Source: Tetrapisispora phaffii CBS 4417
Lineage: Eukaryota; Ascomycota; Saccharomycetes; Saccharomycetales; Saccharomycetaceae
DNA: 64,000 nt
NCBI RefSeq assembly: GCF_000236905.1
Contig: NC_016521.1
Span: 898,411-962,410, forward strand
Direction of reading: 5' to 3'
In this document: positions 60,579 to 64,000 of the stretch, one piece after another
How positions within the stretch are numbered: position 1 is the first letter of the stretch
Layout of the letters: each line of letters begins with the position of its first letter
The notes under the pieces: model-generated
What the model was told of the DNA's origin: nothing
Databases searched by the model: none
What the model saw: only the letters and a program-made list of their open reading frames with translations
Position numbers and translations under genes: made by a program

Positions 60579-61757
60579 TTATTTTTTAGATGACTTTTTG
60601 AAGAACCCTTCTAATGTGGTTTGCTTCTTGACGCCAGTGGTCCTTGTTTTTAATGCACTCTCTTGTTTAATCTTATCTTTGTTTGCTGATGAGGGTAAAG
60701 TTTTAGGTTTTTGTTTCGATTTTGATGGGGTCTTGGTCTTAGGTGCGGGACGTTGTGTAACTATGTAACCTTCTTCGTCTACAAAGGATGAAGACACTTC
60801 TTCTGGTACTTCTTTATTCTCTTCCTCATCTAGTGCTTCAACTTTTTTCGGCGAACTAGGGTTCTTTATACCTAGCAGTGACTCCTCAGCAGTCGTGTCT
60901 AGTAAGTCTTCCAGATTTTCATAATCTTTTTCTGTCTTAGCAGGAACTTTCTTTTCTTCTTCTGTCTTGAGGTGAGTTTCTTGTGTACTTGCATCGGCGG
61001 CCTCTGATGCTAACTCAACATCATCCTCGTCTTCATCATCGAATATTCCTTTCAAACTCTCTAATTGTTTCTTTCTCTTCGGATCGTTTTGCATCTTCTT
61101 GTTTTGTTCGTCTTTTCTTTTCTTCAATTCGTTTTGTCTTTCTTCCTCTTTCTCTTCTCTGGCTCTCTTCATTTTAGCCAATATTTCAGTCGATCTCAGA
61201 GAACTTCCAGGTTTACTCTTTGTCGTCGAGCTATTGAGTTTCACAGATTTAGCTTCGTTCTTGCCATCAGCTGCGATAGTCTTTGATCTCTGGGACATTG
61301 TAGAGGTTCCTTTGCTCTCACTGACGTCAGCTGTGTGAGATCTGTTCACTATCTTAGGGACGCTACTCGCAACGTTCACTTCCGCTATCTTCCCCTTATA
61401 TTCAACGCTATTCTTGATTGTTAAGCTTTTGTAGTGATCGCTTATTGAACTCATGGGAATATATTCTTTCATCGGATTGAACGCATATATGAAACAATCA
61501 ACAATATCCTGATTCAAACTGTCAAAGGAGCTAATATCATTAACTATTTTCATATCTCCATCTTTGAACACGCAAAGTATAACACAATTGAATTTCATAC
61601 CAGTCGTTTGTTTATAATATTCATACATAAAACCCTTTGCTTGTAAATGACTGACCGCAAATGCAGACATTAAATCTTGAAATTGAACAGCTTGCACATC
61701 AGTGAACAACCGCTCGTTGATGAACTCAATTATCTTTGTATTTAGAGTATCTGACAT
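60579..61757 (-). CDS. POL32: DNA polymerase delta subunit Pol32
   Basis: 392 residues from the ATG at 61757 (350 in S. cerevisiae). The N-terminal domain binding Pol31 has KQTTGMKFNCVILCVF and DCFIYAFNP. The middle is charged and Lys/Glu-rich. The conserved FVDEEGYIVTQRP and a C-terminal PCNA-interacting box QTTLEGFF (379-386) follow. It supports delta processivity, break-induced replication and translesion synthesis with Pol zeta. The frame extends 12 codons upstream to a GTG that is not used. Confidence 0.95.
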   Translation of the reverse strand: MSDTLNTKIIEFINERLFTDVQAVQFQDLMSAFAVSHLQAKGFMYEYYKQTTGMKFNCVILCVFKDGDMKIVNDISSFDSLNQDIVDCFIYAFNPMKEYIPMSSISDHYKSLTIKNSVEYKGKIAEVNVASSVPKIVNRSHTADVSESKGTSTMSQRSKTIAADGKNEAKSVKLNSSTTKSKPGSSLRSTEILAKMKRAREEKEEERQNELKKRKDEQNKKMQNDPKRKKQLESLKGIFDDEDEDDVELASEAADASTQETHLKTEEEKKVPAKTEKDYENLEDLLDTTAEESLLGIKNPSSPKKVEALDEEENKEVPEEVSSSFVDEEGYIVTQRPAPKTKTPSKSKQKPKTLPSSANKDKIKQESALKTRTTGVKKQTTLEGFFKKSSKK

Positions 61758-62132
61758 AACCACTTTATAGTTCAAATGCACTAACTCACTCACTTAAAAA
61801 ATCAATATTACTACACTAAGTCAACGATTTCAACACTATCACCAAATTCAACTACAAGTTGTGTCTGTCTGGAACTTATGAAAAACAATGAGCGTGTATC
61901 ACCTTTCGAATTCACTTACTTAGAACCGCAAAACGTACTGTACATATATGAGTAAATACAGTCATTTATATTAAACTAAGAACATCTTGGATTCTTATTC
62001 ATGAGATTGATATGATTGCTATGAATTATAGAAAAACTGACGCGCCTAACATTTTCGTGTCTTTAAAATTCGATGCCGGTGTCGTAGCTATAGTAGGAAA
62101 TACTAGCATTTATCCTGTACAATGATGAAAAG
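61758..62132. other. POL32 promoter region
   Basis: GACGCG at 62039-62044 is a partial MCB (ACGCGT) about 280 bp before the ATG, weak evidence of G1/S control. No gene recognised before the LTR. Confidence 0.35.
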
Positions 62133-62538
62133 TGTCAGAATTATTGTAGTGTATGTGACAGAACTAAGTGTTTATGACACTTTGAGTCCAGAACTAATAG
62201 ATCACTTACTAATGGAAAGAAGGTCTAGAACAATCTTTCAAGTGGTAGGTGAAAACTATTCACTGTAATGTAAATGGCTGCGTGATAAACATATACGTGC
62301 AGTACAGCACTAAAGAGCCTAGGAGGATGAATGAACACGTACGCATGTTCATTCAACTGTCAGATTAACTCATATATAAGGAGGGCATCTAACTCTATAT
62401 AGAATAGTTTAAATACACTAATAAAGGACCAATCGATTATTTAACTATAAAGAAGATGGACTATACTAGAGCAACTGAAGTGGCTAATGACACTAACTTA
62501 GATGTTGGAACTAACCAACATAAGCTTGTTTCTCCACA
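62133..62538 (+). mobile_element. Solo LTR, family A (copy A1), with target-site duplication
   Basis: 406 bp from TGTCAGAATT to TTTCTCCACA, flanked by perfect 5-bp direct repeats AAAAG (62128-62132 and 62539-62543). Copy A2 has the same length and about four substitutions, so both are recent. Inside are a TATA-like CATATATAAGG, a 9-bp inverted repeat GAATGAACA/TGTTCATTC, and an ATG at 62456 whose frame (MDYTRATEVANDTN...) is open to the LTR end. It lies 142 bp downstream of the initiator tRNA gene. Confidence 0.93.
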
Positions 62539-62680
62539 AAAAGATGCTTTCTTAGAGAAAGACTCGATACACTAAGGTCAATGGGAGTTTAAATAACTGG
62601 TTGAAGTATGGTTGCTTTGATACATCTATATACAAAAAGAACAATGGAAATATAAAGTGAAAGCAACAAAAAAATAAAAT

Positions 62681-62752
62681 TAGCGCTGCTCGGTTTCGAT
62701 CCGAGGACATCAGGGTTATGAGCCCTGCGCGCTTCCACTGCGCCACAGCGCT
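62681..62752 (-). tRNA. Initiator tRNA-Met (anticodon CAT)
   Basis: A 72-nt cloverleaf begins AGCGCTGTGGCGCAGTGG and ends GAGCAGCGCTA on the minus strand. The loop CTCATAA gives anticodon CAT. The A1-T72 pair at the acceptor end, GCGCAGTGGAAGCG D arm, the three G-C pairs flanking the anticodon (GGG/CCC) and TCGGATCGAAACCGA T arm identify the initiator rather than the elongator. A T7 terminator follows (62668-62674 as A7 on plus). Confidence 0.96.
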
Positions 62753-62858
62753 TGCTAATTTATGGTAAATTTAGAGTATTAAGCTATGTAACATCACAAA
62801 CATGTAAATTAGTCCAAGGAATCAAATGCCCTAACGATTGGAAATTGTTGGAACTGTG

Positions 62859-63037
62859 TGTTGGAAATGAGACTGGTCATATAAGTGACTATACGATACC
62901 AGATATTACCTCTTTAGGAGATTATTGTTGCAAACCTGAAACAATAGTGCCTGCAAGAATGTAATAGCAGAATTCCTAATGCATAAATAGTACTGTAGAA
63001 CCATCAGTCTGCCGTACGTGTTCAACTCGACGACATC
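62859..63037 (+). mobile_element. LTR family B fragment (copy B2), cut by LTR A2
   Basis: Starts TGTTGGAAATGAGACTGG and matches the reverse of copy B1 over most of its length up to CGACGAC, where LTR A2 begins. The 3' part is missing. Its 5' end is 106 bp upstream of the initiator tRNA, pointing away from it, the same arrangement as B1 and tRNA-Arg. 62753-62858 is unique AT-rich sequence. Confidence 0.8.
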
Positions 63038-63443
63038 TGTCAGAATTATTGTAGTGTATGTGACAGAACTAAGAGTTTATGACACTTTGAGTCCAGAACT
63101 AATAGATCACTTACTAATGGAAAGAAGGTCTAGAACAATCTTTCAAGTGGTAGGTGAAAACTATTCACTGTAATGTAAATGGCTGCGTGATAAACATATA
63201 CGTGCAGTACAGCACTAAAGAGCCTAGGAGGATGAATGAACACGTACGCATGTTCATTCAACTGTCAGATTAACTCATATATAAGGAGGGCATCTAACTC
63301 TATATAGAATAGTTTAATTACACTAATAAAAGATCAATCGATTATTTAACTATAAAGAAGATGGACTATACTAGAGCAACTGAAGTGGCTAATGACACTA
63401 ACTTAGATGTTGGAACTAACCAACATAAGCTTGTTTCTCCACA
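63038..63443 (+). mobile_element. LTR family A (copy A2)
   Basis: 406 bp, about 99% identical to A1 by eye, including the ATG-initiated frame open to the 3' end. Flanks ACATC and CATTT are not a duplication, so the copy arose by recombination or its surroundings were rearranged. It forms one arm of an inverted pair with A3. Confidence 0.92.
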
Positions 63444-63675
63444 CATTTTAATATATTAAGGCAATGAACACAACTATTGAGCAACATCATATTTCAATCT
63501 ACCTTTCTGTCCAACGAGACGACGTCGTCGAGTTGAACACGTATAGCAGACTGATGGTTCTACAGTACTATTTATGCATTAGAGATTCTGCTATTACATT
63601 CTGGTAGGCACTATTGTTTCAGGTTTACAATATTAATCTCCTAAATAGGTAACATTGCCTTAATATATTAAAATG
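63444..63675. repeat. 22-bp inverted flanks around a central LTR-B fragment
   Basis: CATTTTAATATATTAAGGCA and two more bases (63444-63465) follow LTR A2. Their exact complement (63654-63675) precedes LTR A3 on the other strand. The inverted repeat therefore extends past the LTR ends. Confidence 0.9.
63466..63653 (-). mobile_element. LTR family B fragment (copy B3)
   Basis: Minus-strand copy of LTR B, matching B1 with substitutions from GGTAAC back to a 3' end near TTCA at 63465. The first part of the LTR is missing. It forms the centre of the A2/A3 inverted pair. Confidence 0.75.
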
Positions 63676-64000
63676 TGTGGAGAAACAAGCTTATGTTGGG
63701 TAGTTCCAACATCTAAGTTAGTGTCATTAGCCACTTCAGTTGCTCTAGTATAGTCCATCTTCTTTATAGTTAAATAATCGATTGGTCCTTTATTAGTGTA
63801 ATTAAACTATTCTATATAGAGTTAGAAGCCCTCCTTATATATGAGTTAATCTGACAGTTGAATGAACATGCGTACGTGTTCATTCATCCTCCTAAGATCT
63901 TTAGTGCTGTATTGTACATCTGTGTTTATCGCGTAGCCATTTACATTGTAGTGAGTAATTTTCACCTACCACTTGGAAGTATTGTTCTAGTACCTTCTTT
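63676..64000 (-). mobile_element. LTR family A (copy A3), cut by the window edge
   Basis: Begins TGTGGAGAAACAAGC, the reverse of the LTR-A 3' end, and continues for 325 bp to the end of the window. It is more diverged from A1 and A2 than they are from each other (for example ATTACTCACT in place of CTATTCACT). The internal ATG frame remains open. Confidence 0.9.

Noticed and set aside
62752..62964. 70-codon ORF next to initiator tRNA-Met
   Set aside because: It runs through unique sequence into LTR-B copy B2 and is explained by the repeat.

Overview
This window is nuclear DNA of a budding yeast of the family Saccharomycetaceae. Evidence: AT-rich intergenic DNA, short intergenic distances, intronless genes except one with GTATGT/TACTAAC/AG introns, yeast-type tRNAs, Ty-like LTRs, and about 30 genes whose neighbours match Saccharomyces cerevisiae. 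The gene order merges S. cerevisiae tracts: LDB16-VMA9 and YCP4-CIT-SAT4-RVS161-ADY2-CTO1 (chr III), RPC34 (chr XIV), GLC3-GTT3-PMP2-PXP1-RPR1 and YEL023C-SNU13-VMA3 (chr V), and GEA1-CPR7-RAV1-PET191-RAD26-HUL4-GEF1-POL32 (chr X). Genes expected between them (for example PGK1, POL4, URA3, RIP1) are absent. That fits a lineage that lost alternate duplicates after the whole-genome duplication. An HGT1-like glucose transporter, a type not found in S. cerevisiae, suggests a clade such as Vanderwaltozyma/Tetrapisispora. The species is not proven.

Layout. 1-640: nested LTR remnants and tRNA-Arg(TCT). 641-5128: LDB16, a three-exon VMA9 read from genomic sequence, and CBF5. 5467-19196: a possible 52-residue membrane ORF, YCP4, CIT1, tRNA-Pro(AGG), SAT4, RVS161, an ATO-family transporter, RPC34 and CTO1. 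19197-26323: a long promoter region with Rgt1- and Mig1-like sites, the HGT1-like transporter and GLC3. 27324-33112: GTT3, the 40-residue PMP2, PXP1 and the RNase P RNA gene RPR1, which is much longer than in S. cerevisiae. 33383-61757: a carrier-like protein, GEA1/2, CPR7, RAV1, PET191, RAD26, a DUF2235 hydrolase with an apparent frameshift, HUL4, SNU13, GEF1, VMA3 and POL32. 61758-64000: a retrotransposon graveyard around initiator tRNA-Met, with two LTR families.

Functional themes. Four genes act on vacuolar/Golgi acidification (VMA9, VMA3, RAV1, GEF1). CBF5, SNU13, RPR1 and RPC34 belong to RNA processing or Pol III; CBF5, SNU13 and RPC34 each carry RRPE+PAC-type promoter motifs. Carbon metabolism is represented by CIT1, ATO, HGT1-like, GLC3 and PXP1. 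Several long reading frames open at TTG or GTG upstream of the first ATG; here the first supported ATG is used as the start. All homology calls rest on recognition by eye, not on searches.
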